Assembly: GCA_021234155.1 (NCBI GenBank)
Contig: JAJEKV010000045.1
Span: 10,486,631-10,550,630 of the forward strand
Length of the DNA stretch: 64,000 nucleotides
Reading direction: 5' to 3'
Source of the DNA: Isoetes taiwanensis
Taxonomy: Eukaryota > Streptophyta > Lycopodiopsida > Isoetales > Isoetaceae
The first letter of the stretch is position 1; each line of letters begins with the position of its first letter. Shown here piece by piece: positions 11,270-22,582 of the stretch. The translations under genes and the position numbers were made by a program. The notes beneath the pieces are model-generated. The model saw only the letters and a list, made by a program, of their open reading frames with translations, made no database searches and was not told where the DNA came from.

Positions 11270-11910
11270 AAGAATCTCTTGAGAATACTCTAAATTCATA
11301 GATTCTCTAAGATTCTACCAAGATTCTCTTAGAGGGTTCGTGAGCATTTCTCTAAATTTTATAAGATTCCCTCTAGATTCCATTAGATTTCTCTAGATTC
11401 TCCAAGATTTTATGAAGATCCCCTTAGATTCTCTTAGATTCATTTAGATTTTATGAGATTGCCTCAGGTTCCCTTACATTACATGAGATTCAAAGAGATT
11501 CTATAAAGATTCCTTTAGATATTATAAGATTTCATCAATATTTTCTTAGATTCCCTTTGATTTTATGAAGATTCCTTTAGATTCCCCATATTTTCCTAGA
11601 TTCTCTTACATTTTATAAGATTTTCTTACATTTTATTAGATTCTTCTGGATTCCTTTATATTCTAGAACCTTTTAGAACATTCTAAGACTTTCTGGAACA
11701 TTCTAAGACTTTCAATATATTCTAGAACTGTCTGGAAGTATTTCCCTAGATTTCCTTACACCCCTACATTCTAGAACATTCTAAAACTTATTAGAACAAT
11801 TTGGAATTTTCTGAAAGAATTTTCTTAGATCCGCCCTAGATTCTCTTATGTTCGAGAAGTTTCTAGAAGATTCTAGAACTTTCTAGAGCCTTCTTGAACT
11901 AGCTAGAATG
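11270..11910. repeat. degenerate tandem repeat of AGATTCYCTT-like units
   Basis: About 640 bp consist of irregular short units around AGATTC, TTAGATT and, later, TTCTAGAAC/ATTCTAAGAC. The first two thirds favour GATTC/TTAGATT and the last third TTCTAGAA. Units are diverged and of variable length, so it is an old satellite-like array. It starts about 190 bp after the stop of the preceding gene. Confidence 0.7.
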
Positions 11911-11980
11911 TTATAGGCTATTTTATCTTAATGGCAACATTACCCTTAAGTATATTTGAAACATAGTTTGTTCATAGAAT

Positions 11981-12055
11981 TGATGCTTGGTCTAGTGGTT
12001 AGAATGGGGGGCTGGGGGATCAATGGCCAGGGTTCGAATCCCCCACACAACATAA
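11981..12055 (+). mobile_element. tRNA-derived SINE-like head
   Basis: An A-box-like TGGTCTAGTGG (11988-11998) is followed 32 bp later by a perfect B-box GGTTCGAATCC (12031-12041), the internal RNA polymerase III promoter of tRNA genes. The T arm can form, but the would-be acceptor strands do not pair (the 3' side ACACAAC has no partner), so it is not a functional tRNA. A tRNA-like head followed by unrelated sequence is typical of plant SINEs. No terminal poly(A) or target duplication is seen. Confidence 0.6.
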
Positions 12056-12084
12056 ACATTTTAAAAGCCTTTTCCTAAGGGATG

Positions 12085-12365
12085 AGCATTCAACTTGGGC
12101 CGTAGGATCTTGGACCTGATCAAGGGTCGAGATCTCACGCAATATGAGCCATAGGATCTATTACATATAATTCCCAAAGTCATGTGCACCGTAGGATGTG
12201 TGTAAAGCAACGTGAGCCGTAGGATCTCGGACCGACGATCAGGATCAAATCAACCTGAACCGTAGGATCGCTTACATATAATCTGATACAAACTCCCAAG
12301 CCATCTGGGCCGTACGATACGTCCCAAAGCCACATGAGCCGTAGGATCTCGGATCAACGGTCGGA
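12085..12365. repeat. array of GCCGTAGGATC motifs
   Basis: At least six variants of (G)AGCCGTAGGATCT occur at irregular spacing (near 12099, 12148, 12189, 12220, 12261 and 12338). Some are followed by CGGAC/CGGATCAACGG. A further isolated GGCCGTAGGATCGAGGATG lies at about 22039. The block directly follows the SINE-like head and could be its body or an independent repeat. Confidence 0.55.
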
Positions 12366-12589
12366 TTGAGTACGACAAACATAAGAACATATATATGTTA
12401 TGATATATACTTAATACACATACTTAATGATTATGTACTATAAGTAAGTCATCCTCTTATTGATCTCTTTCAACTAGCACATACTTCTTGATTCTGGTCT
12501 TATATCTATCCTTATTCAGCTGTGTTGCATTTGCTATTGGTGTATAATGGTACCTGGCAGTGTGGGAAATTCAACTTATTTATTGTATT

Positions 12590-12950
12590 TCTTATGACAC
12601 GCTTTTTAAAATTGAATGTGTCAATTGACACACTTCCAAATTTTTTGTGTCTCACTTGACGCGTTGTGAACACCATTGACACACTTTTTTTTACGTTTAT
12701 CAAATGAAGAAAATAATTTGAAATTCTACAACGAAAAGATTACAATATGAATTTTGCTACGAAAGATAAGTTTATATAAATATAAGGAAAATGAAAAATT
12801 CTATTGAATATTAATTCTTCTTGCATAATTAAGTATACACATACATTAAGCCTTGTACAGACAATTCTTGTGTATTTGGGGCTCTAAATTTTTTTGACAC
12901 ACTTAATATTCTTAAATGTGTCAAATGACACATTTTAAAATTTTTTAGAG
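12590..12950. repeat. pair of TGTGTCA...TGACACA palindromes, MITE-like
   Basis: TGTGTCAATTGACACA (12617-12632) is a perfect 16 bp palindrome. TGTGTCAAATGACACA (12917-12932) is the same with one central change. Both sit in similar surroundings (AAATTTTTT, GACACACTT), and further GACACAC motifs occur near 12674 and 12893. The arrangement resembles the two ends of a small foldback element of about 350 bp, but I could not define terminal repeats or a target duplication. Confidence 0.45.
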
Positions 12951-14634
12951 TCTCTTTAGAGCCGGTTCACATGCACAATGGCAACCCTCACCATCACGTA
13001 AAAAGGCAAGCCCTTTTACACGCACCATCATCTGCCATCGCCAAAAAGCACAAAGCAAAACAGGGCCCCTATCCGGCGAGGTTGCATATGAACCCAGCCT
13101 TAGTGCACCTCCTAGCATAGGCTGGAAGGGCAAAACAGGACCGGACCAGTCCAGAAGGTTTGCAACAATAGGCAAGCCAAGAGGCCAAGCTTATCCTGAA
13201 GTGGATTTTTGGATCCTCTTTGCAATGAGGTTTTCAACCATAATGGCTTCGCCCAGTCCAACCTACATCAGATTCTCACCCTCACCATGGCAGCCCAGAC
13301 TTCCCACGATCGGATTCTCATCGGCAATTCCAGGATCGGATTTCCACCAGTGCACCAGAAACAGGAAATTTTCCGACAGTCTGGCTACCCCAGTATCGGA
13401 TTCTCTCTCTTACAGATCGGTTTTTTTATAGACGTTGAAAGATACCTCTTGCTAAGCAAGGTTTTGCAAAAATGTCTAATTATAATTTTCTTTTCCTTTT
13501 TGCTAATAATAATTAACAATTAATGTAGAATAATTCCTTTATTGTTAACTTCAAATGCCTTTAGGCCAACAATCATTTAACGTTCTTCGTTTTTCTCCTA
13601 TCCAAAAATAACCACCAAAAACTGATCTCGATAATCTTATCGTGCTCCGCCAACAAAAATACTGGCAACAGCGAGGAAACACACCAACCATTCATCGGTG
13701 GGCTCATTAGCTAGAAGATCCTCACATCCATGAGCCAGGAGCAAATCAACCTCTTGTGAGAACCGAAACTGTTTGTAAGACCGGGAAGGAAATGGAAATC
13801 ACTCAAGTATCGAGATATGAATGGAGACGGTTGAGGTCCTTCGACCCGATCAACATGTAACTTATCTCCATGCCCGGGTTCCAGAGTCTCGCTTTTGAAG
13901 GCGAACTTCAGGGAAAATTTTAAGGGACCTATAATTTTTTGTAAGTATAACCAATTGGCCATTCCTCGTAAAATATATTCGCAAAAGTGTAGCCTGAATT
14001 GGCCATTTTTCCTATTATTTTCTAACGTGGTTGCAACTCAAATGGCGATTTTTCAAGCAAACACGTAACCATGTAGAGCCCAATTTGGCAATTTTTTAAT
14101 AAAGTCTTATTAACTTTAGAGCTAGGTTCCAAAACATTAAAAAGTCCCAAATTTCACGCCCCATATAAATGTTTAAAATTTTATTATATCTGAATGTACT
14201 AAAATGACTTAAATGACATAAATGACATAAACAATGGGAAATAACGTTCACACAACAAAATACTTTAATTACAATGGCCCAGATTGTACGCATCAGCATC
14301 GCTTCGACATATCTTCAAAACAATAAATTGGCTTCTCCTACATTGTATGCGGCATCGCTTCAGTAAAACAATAAGTTGGCTTCTCCTAGCTCAAGCATCT
14401 GCAAGAGAGCTAATTTGAGAACCATAGTGATAACAAATATTTATTTATTCTATTTTAATAAAATACAGGCTTAAGAAGTGAACCATCAGATTCATCTATT
14501 TATCAAACAAACCATTGAAAAAACCATTGAAATGAACATTATCTTCAAAAGCAGAAGTTGGAATTTTGGGACTTGATTTGAAAATCAATCCATCTCTGAT
14601 CATGCCGATTTTTCCTGTAACGGATCTTCCTAAC
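12951..14634. other. no recognised gene
   Basis: A short GC-richer block (12960-13200) and short frames at 13201-13523 have no recognisable domain. The rest is AT-rich. Confidence 0.35.
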
Positions 14635-15305
14635 CATGGAATAAAATAACCGCTAAGGTTAGCCAAATGGCTATTTTGTAGCAGTTTTGCCAAGAAAAAC
14701 GACTAAAATAAATGGAAAAAATGTACCAAAAAAAGAAAATTTTAGCCCAGTTTTTTTGCCGTCCAAGTGAGTTTTTAGGTTGAATAGCCAAACCTTTACC
14801 TCCAGACATATCCATCAGGACATCGATTAGCTAAACCTAAGATAGAGTGGGCTTGAAAAAATGGATAGATTAGGCCGAAATTCAACACCAATGTATGTAC
14901 TAACTTTAAGAGATTTCAAATAGGGTTTATATTTTTCTTTTTCTTTTTTTTCACTTTCTTTCTTGTTCCAAGTACAAAGTTGAAGCATTAGAAGAAAAGG
15001 AACAATGTAATCCCTTTTTCTTTTAGGTTTTTGAACATGTTCATGTATGTTTGTGTCTTGATTTATGTATTTACAATAAATTCAATGTCTTTGCCAAAAT
15101 GCTTGGATTTTTTTAAATTAGTGTAGCGTGATGGCTAATATTTGCATTTCCATTTTGTGAAAGTTTAGCCAAAAGCAAGAAATTGTGATGGAGAAAAACC
15201 ATTTAGTTTAGCCAAGTGTTAGAAACTTCTAGCCCCAATTTGAAGGTAGTTTAGCTAATATCCTTCTCACTTTGATGCATACTTGATCATAGACTTATTT
15301 CCTTA
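14635..15305 (+). mobile_element. hAT-family MITE relative, ends partly defined
   Basis: The left edge CATGGAATAAAATAACCGC matches the left terminus of the 604 bp element at 56780 (CATGGAATAATTTAAGGGC). The bodies share ACTAAAATAAATGGAAAAAA, TTTTAGC, TTTAGCCAA and GTTTAGCTAATATC motifs in the same order. A possible right end (ACTTATTTCC) lies near 15300, but neither a matching terminal repeat nor an 8 bp duplication could be confirmed. Confidence 0.5.
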
Positions 15306-16213
15306 AAAAATGAGTTTAAGATTAAATAGATGACGGCAAATTGCCGAAGAGGCTAAACCTGGAAGGAATACATGTAAGTTGCAGTCCTATTGTTCAAAAT
15401 ACCAGACAACTATCTTACTTCCAAAACTAGACGATTTGTTAGACTCAACTTTTGCTTCTAATCTGTATTGCTGGCATCAAAGGGGCTAGTTTACATGCCT
15501 TTCCCTAGCAATTCCATGCACATCTATGGGCAGATCAATGATCAAATTGCAGAAACTTGGACAGGTCAGAAATTTGGAAAGACAATCTTTGCAATTGCTT
15601 TCATTTTGAAGGCTAGAAAGATTGAGAAAATGATAGTTGAAACATGACCTATAGCCAAGCATAACCAGATTTATAGACAGATTGAAATACAAGAACAACA
15701 TATTGTTACATGCCATTGACTATAATTCTGATGTAAACAGTAGAAATGACAGATAATGAACAAGTTTAACCCTAAAGTAGAAATCAACCATGCTCCAATC
15801 CAATGCATAAACTTATTTGATATAGACTAATTAATATCCGACCGAACCTACCTCAGTGTCAACGATTTTGCAGTATGTTGCTGTGATGATCCACCAAAGA
15901 AACGATCGGGCCTTAGAATCGATCCGGGCTGAGGAGGAGATGAATGTGATCAGATCTGTTTTGCCACAAAAAGTTCAAAAAAAAGATGTGTTAAAAATAA
16001 TTCTAATTTTATGAGTTGTGAAACGCATCACTAAATAAATAATTATGATGATAAGTTGTGAATTTGGTGGTGTTAATAAAAACTCCCTGGGATATGGCAA
16101 ATCCGATATTTTCTAGGAAAACATCCTATGTTAAAATGGCCATTTTCTAGGCTTTGGTAATTTATTCATGGAACCTTAATGGCTAAAATGTTGATGTGTC
16201 CCAGATCGTCAAA
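15306..16213. other. no recognised gene
   Basis: AT-rich spacer; no frame longer than about 75 codons has a recognisable domain. Confidence 0.35.
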
Positions 16214-17420
16214 TGATAGAATAGAATAGAATAGAATATGATTTTATCGTCCACGGAGACCAATTGGCCTATGGGACCCAAGTACAAAGAGAGAGCAGCA
16301 GGCGTATTACTACCAGGATTAAAAAACCCCCGCCCCGAAGGGTTTTCGGGGGAAAAACCTTAGTAGCAATAAGGATGCCGACATCTTACCTGATTATATA
16401 CATAATCACAAATATGGTGAGGTTAATGCCGGACGGGGGGCGGGGCGAAGTCCGCGTATCCATTACCTCCCGGAGGTACGATCCCAACAAGCCTACAGAG
16501 GCCGTGCTCAGTAGCTCATGCAGGGCCTGATGGGGCACAACTAACCGAGCATACTGAGCCCGGATATGCTCAGACGCGGACAGCCCGGAGGGCGTGACTT
16601 TCATCCTCAATGGCCTGTTGACAAAGATCGATGAGACTCTGTCCTCACGCTGCGGCTCCGAATCCATCTCCCCGCCTCAATGCGGAGGTGGTGTGCACTG
16701 TGTGAATGGAAGCAATCACCCCGCGGCTTTTTCATGGGTAGATGGGTGCGCATGTAGTGGTGTGGGCCCCTCGTGAGCATGGGATTAACCCGCTGTCGAT
16801 AATTTGCCACCTTGACATGTGACGGGGCCTCTGTGATCCCAAAGCTTGGCCATGAAGCAAGCATCCAAGTATCAGCTTCAAGGCCGGCGTGTTCCTTCGG
16901 TGTATGCAGCGGGTCCACATCCGTGGTGCCCGCACATTCCATCGCGAGAACCACCGGGCTTGCTTGTCTTTCCAGCCCAGGCTTTGAGTCGCCGGGCCCA
17001 TCGCCGCCGCCAAAGCAAGGTTGAGCAGCCGGGCTTCATCCATAGCCACCACCTTCCGAAGTAAATAATGTGACGTAGCTTTGCCTCCCCGGAGCAAGAT
17101 CTCGATATGGGACCGTGGATTTCACTCCCGGTGCGGGCCAAGAAGGCCTTCGCACCTGCTCTAGATCGATTCCAAGTGGTGAGGGATATCACCGCCCCCA
17201 CACTTCGCCCCATAGAGGAGGACTGGTTCAACCAAGGCCCTGAACAAGTGTGCCTGGTGACCCCATGCATACAGCTCTGCCTTGTGACTGTTGTTTTGCA
17301 TTGCATTGGCAATTTGAATCCCTTAATTGTCAATACAGTGCTGCTAAATGGTGAATCTGCAGCTCCTAAAGAGCTAACGCATCCTACTCAGGCCGGCCAG
17401 TGCATTTGGCTGAAATAGCT
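16214..17420 (-). mobile_element. GC-rich LINE-like segment, minus strand, with (TATTC)n tail
   Basis: The left edge (16214-16240) is an AGAAT pentanucleotide tract, i.e. (ATTCT)n at the 3' end when read on the minus strand. It is preceded on that strand by the GGTCTCCGTGGACG block shared with 6838-7001. From 16300 to about 17420 the DNA is strikingly GC-richer than its surroundings, with overlapping long open frames in several phases (minus 16607-16954, 16732-17097, 16878-17333). None of these has a domain I recognise, so the coding assignment is open. Inference: the body of a LINE-like element, of which 6838-7001 is a truncated relative in the opposite orientation. Confidence 0.4.
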
Positions 17421-18108
17421 GATTCGGGGCCAAATGGCCCCGTGGGGCCACTAAAATTTTCGCTGCCCAATACTAGCAGAGGGCTAAGAGAATAGACACC
17501 AGTACTTCCAGGCACTGTACTTGTCTAATTTGCAAAACTTTCAGTCTACTCTTATGCTTGCCTAATTTTGTCAAATTTGCAAGACTCCCAGTCTAGCCCT
17601 GTGTCCACAGCCTTGTGAAGACATGCAGATGGAAATAGCTATAGTTAACGGTATAATCTCAGTCTCTAGTTGTATTCACGAATATGAGAGCACGACTGAA
17701 TATATGATGTAAAAACACAATGTCAAAGAGGTTCAGCCGAGCACATATCTATACATGAAAGAAAATCTATAGTTGAAGGTGAGGCAATGCAACACTGATG
17801 TCACTCAGATCCCATATGACAACCTTTTCATTCATCCCTGAGGCTTGGGTGCGGATGGAAATTGACCCAGACAGATCATACCCGAGGTACTGAAGCAATG
17901 AATGCGAGTACATTGATACACATATAAGACTACATAATCCTGAATTCAACAGAGCATCCATTATTTGAACATCAAGAGCTATTTCGAGCTATAGCTATGG
18001 TGGATGTGCGCCGGAAGATACAATAGCAGTTGGCTATGACACAGACTAGAAGGTTGTGCCCTGACAGCAAGTTTCTTTGCAGAACTAAGTCCTTATCCTT
18101 ATTCGCCA
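17421..18108. other. no recognised gene
   Basis: AT-rich; only short frames with no recognisable domains. Confidence 0.35.
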
Positions 18109-18478
18109 GTGGATCCGATAAAGAGATTTGCAGAAATCATACCTGATAAGTCCGAAGCTGTAGCCATGGCCAGACCCACCTGTCCCAAATCGATTTATTT
18201 TTGGAAGGCCTTTAAAGACGTTTCTCTGAATCACAACTACTTGGGTTTATCCGAAGCTTTGCAAATGCATGTGATGATCGGAGCCAAGCTATTTCCACAA
18301 CCCTTCTTTGCAATAAAGACGCTAAGGGCATAGTATTCACAACACAGATCTGTGCAATTAGACTTCCCATGCCACCAACTAAATGTCAGAACAGGACTGT
18401 ATATAGTCTGGATCCTTTAGACGAGGAGAAAATTTTACAGAAATTAACCGAAGTTCTTTTTGATGAGGATGAAATGTA
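18109..18478 (+). other. possible coding segment, unidentified
   Basis: Two overlapping open frames lie here. The first (18109-18333) starts MDPIKRFAEIIPDKSEAV. The second, in another phase, runs to a TAA at 18476-18478 and reads CNKDAKGIVFTTQICAIRLP, followed by a Leu/Glu/Asp-rich C-terminus. The second frame has protein-like composition and could be the last exon of a gene, or the two could be one exon broken by an indel near 18240-18310. I do not recognise either product. Confidence 0.25.
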
Positions 18479-18796
18479 AAATCATTCTATAATTTTCAGA
18501 ACTCATCTGAAGTTCTGTGCTTCAGCTGTAAAAATGAGTTTGTTTTGATTTCTTTTGAAGACTTGAATTCTTTTGAACACTGATGCCTTATTTTGTGACA
18601 AAGAACATATAATTGAATATGAATTTTCATTCAAGTGAATCGAGGTTACAATAACAATTATGTACATAAGGAAGAGATACAGTGATTTGAAAGTACGAGT
18701 TGACTCATGCACCTACATACTTCCCAATACATATGTTCCTCTCAGTTCTAGTTTTTGTTGCTTCTAATCTTAAAATTTCAAGCAATACCCCACTCT

Positions 18797-18889
18797 AACC
18801 TGCAGTTAACCACACTTTGTCAATAACAGAGATCCTGGTCTGAAATGTCCACAACCTGCAGTTAACCACACTTTGTCAATAACAGAGAT
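18797..18889 (+). repeat. 37 bp direct repeat
   Basis: AACCTGCAGTTAACCACACT (plus 17 more bases) occurs at 18797-18833 and identically at 18853-18889, a short local duplication with a 56 bp period. Confidence 0.85.
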
Positions 18890-18920
18890 TAGTTTGTCTG
18901 CTGCATTTGAGTTAACTTAC

Positions 18921-19437
18921 TAGATTAGGCAAGAATATATTCACTCTTTTCAAGTACCCCCTCAGAAATTTGTGCATAAATGAACGTACGGCAGGGCCAC
19001 AAGAACGACCATCAGTTTGAAGATGCGTTCTAGAAATTTTTACAACATCCGAGGTTGTAAAGCTGAAATTATTGTGTCCAAGCAATTTTAAGAACCTGCA
19101 TTCAAAGTTTGTTGTGATTATATGACAATAGCAAAATTCAATGAGCAAGCACTAACCTCTCAATATGTCTGCTTCTGCCATGCAAGCCCATGCTATCAAA
19201 GTGATATATTCCTAGTTTATATCTCCGTGGGAGACATGCGGGGCTTACGATAAAAAAACAGGTCCAGTGATGTCCATCACAATCAGAAATAAACATGTAC
19301 TGGCACTTATCCAGACTCACATGTTTCCTTATTGTTTTGTGACTATTTGTGTCCTTGGACAATGTCGTGTGAAAAAAAGGGTGAAAGAATGAAAGGGATG
19401 GCTCATTCCTTGGAGCATCAAGTAATATTCCATGTAT
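18921..19437 (-). CDS. Ulp1-type (C48) cysteine protease, two exons of a partial gene
   Basis: On the minus strand, exon 19437-19157 (preceded by a TTTGTAG acceptor and ending at a GTTAGT donor) joins in phase to exon 19095-18921 (AATGCAG acceptor, GTAAGT donor). The joined reading contains SDCDGHHWTCFFIVSP, then LGIYHFDSMG, then QTDGRSCGPAV. These match the His (HHW), Asp (FDS) and Gln...Cys (Q-x-D-x-x-x-CG) catalytic signature of Ulp1/SENP peptidases, which cleave SUMO or related modifiers. All four key residues are present. No N-terminal or further C-terminal exon was recognised. In plants, Ulp1 domains occur both in genuine SUMO proteases and in captured form inside transposons; the repeat-rich setting leaves both open. 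Confidence 0.65.
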
Positions 19438-21700
19438 CTACAAACATATGCATATGATGGCACAATATTCACAAATCAGATGAAAGTATCACTTAAGAAA
19501 AGGAGGATAAATTGATCATTGAACCAATGCGTATCAGCTTCCAAAATTTTGCTTACACTGGGGTAAAACTACTTGATGGCACAATTATATGTAGTGGAGA
19601 CATACTAAGTCTGTGTTGAGATTATAGGTATGTTAAATGTTTATTTCGGCCTTCCCTTTTTGTTGGAAGCAATTTGCCATTTGCATTTGTCATTTAGCAT
19701 CTATGATTTTGCCCATCAATAAGAAAAATTGAAGAGCAACCATGATATGCATAGTTATTCATTTTGCATGCCTATGTTTTTACCTGCATAATTACAGCAT
19801 GTATCCTATTTATTTCTATATGTATTTAACCACATGTCCATGCAATATTTGATTCATACCATCAACCATTTTAGGCCAGCACTAAATTTACATCAGATTC
19901 TTAACAATCTATGATTCTTATTGATCCTGAAAACATAGTTCCTAGACTCAATATATTCTCATGTTTAAGTACACTCCTTGTTAATGTTGATGAACATGTA
20001 TTAAAAAGTATTATACATATTCAAAAAATGATTCAGCATACCATAATTCAAAAAACCTTGCTTCATAAAATCCACCCTATATGACTCTTAATTCTGGTCA
20101 TAATTGTACAGAATATGACTCGTAACTTAAGGATTCAGAATGTTACCAAGATTCAAGTAAAGTATCAGACATAATGATGCAATATAATGCTTATCATACT
20201 CATTTTTCAACTCCATCCCTTGGAATCTTATGGATCTGCAATTATCTCTTCTGAAAATACAAAACAGAGAGCAAGAAAATCTGTTACCTGCAGCCACAGA
20301 CAAAAAACAAGCATTAATATGGTTGTATTATAAGGGATAGCATGTGTCATAAATTTCCTTGAGGTTATTCCCTTCACCATGCTTATATTTTCGCTCTACA
20401 GCTCTATAAGGTAACATCTGCATCCAAAAATAGGTCAGCCTTATGTTAATTTGCTGGATGCTCCTATAGATGTTTTGGAAGCTAGAAAACTCTACTTAAA
20501 TTTATTGCTCACTTACGTGAGACAATGTTCATCCTTAAGATCTATATCAGAAAACTAAATTACAGCCTATCTCACCATTTGATCAAATTAAATCATATCA
20601 AATCTTTGCGATTCGAGTAGAGCCTTATTGGCTTCTCCATTGCATTGTCTGCCTCTTCATTTATAACATGACTAGAAGACATGAAGGTAAAATTTTATTA
20701 CAGTTATTAAGACGCGTGCCTTTTGCTGATGCAATGGATAATTTGTTTTCCATGCACAACAGCAGCTCAGACATGGAATCCTCGCAACATGTCATCAGGA
20801 ACATCTCACGTTACAGAACCACTTGGGTGAATATCAAAATGACGACGAAATGAATATGGTGGAATAGACCATGGTCCTATGCCACTAATGTATAAAAGGA
20901 GCAGGGTCACAAAAGAAAGGTAGGAAAATGTCTACCTTCTGAAGCACGTAGAGGTAGTAGGGAGTGTTGGTTAGAGGACCCCTCAAAAAGATTTTGTTCC
21001 TCTTTTATGGAGGTTCGAGTCCTTATATCGATGGGATTGGCAATCATTGCAAATCATAGGGTATTTGATTACAATATAGTGCAACCAATCATTTCTAGGC
21101 ATATTCGCACTGGCCACACGCTGGACATAGGATGGGCAAATTTGATGGTTGTATGGGGTGTTGGGTGCGAAGAGTGCGAATAAGCATAAAAATGAATCAA
21201 TAAAAGCCATACAGATATCTGCTATACAGTAGCAGAATACAAGTAGACATGAAACCATAGTGTGAACCACTTGGATTCACATACAACATTTGTTCTTATG
21301 TTTACTACAACAGGATATTAAATAAGTCTAGGACTGATAGCATAGTCTACTTCAAACTAGTGAATTGCCTATCAAATAGAGATGACCAACTTCAGTAGCA
21401 AACCAATAGATTTGCATAGAGTAACAAAAATAGTATTGCAAATTAAGTTTTTGATCATTGTCTTCCAAGTCTACAACCACTATGAAGTTTGACTATCTCC
21501 AAAAACTAGCAAACATGTCATGTATACAAATAGAAACCTGGTAAAAGTTATTGCTAAGCAAAACGTCATCCAAGTTATAGATCAGATATTGAGCATCATG
21601 TTAAAGATCTGCTAGCATCTTATGAGTGTAATATAATTCTATATACCTGCTAAGCTGTTTATTATGAGTGCTATATCCTTTACACGAGGGCCATACACAT
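19438..21700. other. no recognised gene
   Basis: AT-rich DNA with short frames (plus 20668-20853, minus 20983-21270). None carries a recognisable domain, and no RNA gene or clear repeat structure is seen. Upstream exons of the Ulp1-like gene would be expected here, but I could not define them. Confidence 0.35.
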
Positions 21701-21714
21701 CTGCATGTTTTGTA

Positions 21715-21962
21715 TAAGCACATAGAGTGTTTGGGACCTTTGGCCAATGGTCTTTATGTATAGGGAAATTAGACTTCTTGTTTCTGTTTGAAGAATGAAT
21801 GCTAAGTCCGTAAGTTGATTGATATAGGGCCATACTCGTTTGCATTTTGTATAAGTGCATGGAGTGTTTGGGATCTTTGGCCAATGGCATTTTTGTATAG
21901 ACGCATGGAGTTTTTGAATCTTTAGCCAATAGCCCTTTATTTGTAGAGAAATTGAACCCCAT
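21715..21962. repeat. tandem variants of a GAGTGTTTGGGATCTTTGGCCAAT unit
   Basis: Three diverged copies of a unit containing GAGTGTTTGGGAYCTTTGG and CCAATGG lie at about 21726, 21859 and 21908. The first and third are followed by TAGRGAAATT. The overlapping minus-strand frames simply translate these repeats. Confidence 0.6.
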
Positions 21963-22456
21963 GTTCTTAAAAGAATGAGTGTCAAGTTGCCATGTATGTG
22001 GAATAATAATTGGGCCCCATGAGTTATTGGTAGCGTATGGCCGTAGGATCGAGGATGAGAAAATTTGTGGCTAATAGCGTTGGTTGTAAAATGTTTTCCT
22101 AGAAGATTCCTTCTTTTCAATGTTCAATGTTGGTGGTGGTTGGTATGATAATTAATGGTATTGGCCAATTGACAATGGCCAGTTTGATTTTTTTGCATTA
22201 TCGCATGCAATGAGTGTTGACAAAAAAAATGTGTAAAATCAATTAATATATATACTAAGAAATATATTTTTCTTAAAGTTTGCCATTCAATGGAAGAGTG
22301 ACATTTGTGAGAGCCTTTCAAGTTGAATGGCATTTCTTTTTATCTTGCCTTTCATTTGCATTGCGAGAAAAAAAAACAATCATTCTTTGTTCTTTGGAGG
22401 GCCAAAGGCCTCTTGAATGGCATGGCAATGTTTAATTGAGGCTTCATAGCTAGTTG

Positions 22457-22582
22457 CAACTATTACCGAATTTCCATTCGCAGGAACGATTGCTAAACAA
22501 AATAACGTGGTTTGTTTAGCAGTCATTCCTGCAATGGAAATCTGGTGATAGTTGCCACGTTATTTTGTTTAGGAGCCGTTCC
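22457..22582. repeat. three-arm foldback (overlapping inverted repeats)
   Basis: Arm 1 (22457-22498, starting CAACTATTACCGAATTTCC) is an imperfect inverted copy of arm 2 (22514-22554, ending GATAGTTG). In addition, 22483-22510 (GGAACGATTGCTAAACAAAA and on) is inversely repeated at 22555-22582. The RNA could form either of two mutually exclusive hairpins. It looks like a foldback MITE or a miRNA-like precursor; no expression evidence can be read from DNA. Confidence 0.7.

Noticed and set aside
11981-12055. functional tRNA gene
   Set aside because: A and B boxes are present, but the acceptor stem does not pair and the anticodon arm is not convincing; it fits a SINE head better.
21639-22120. 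Minus-strand frames of 107 and 146 codons
   Set aside because: They translate tandem variants of a GGGATCTTTGGCCAAT unit and overlap in different phases.
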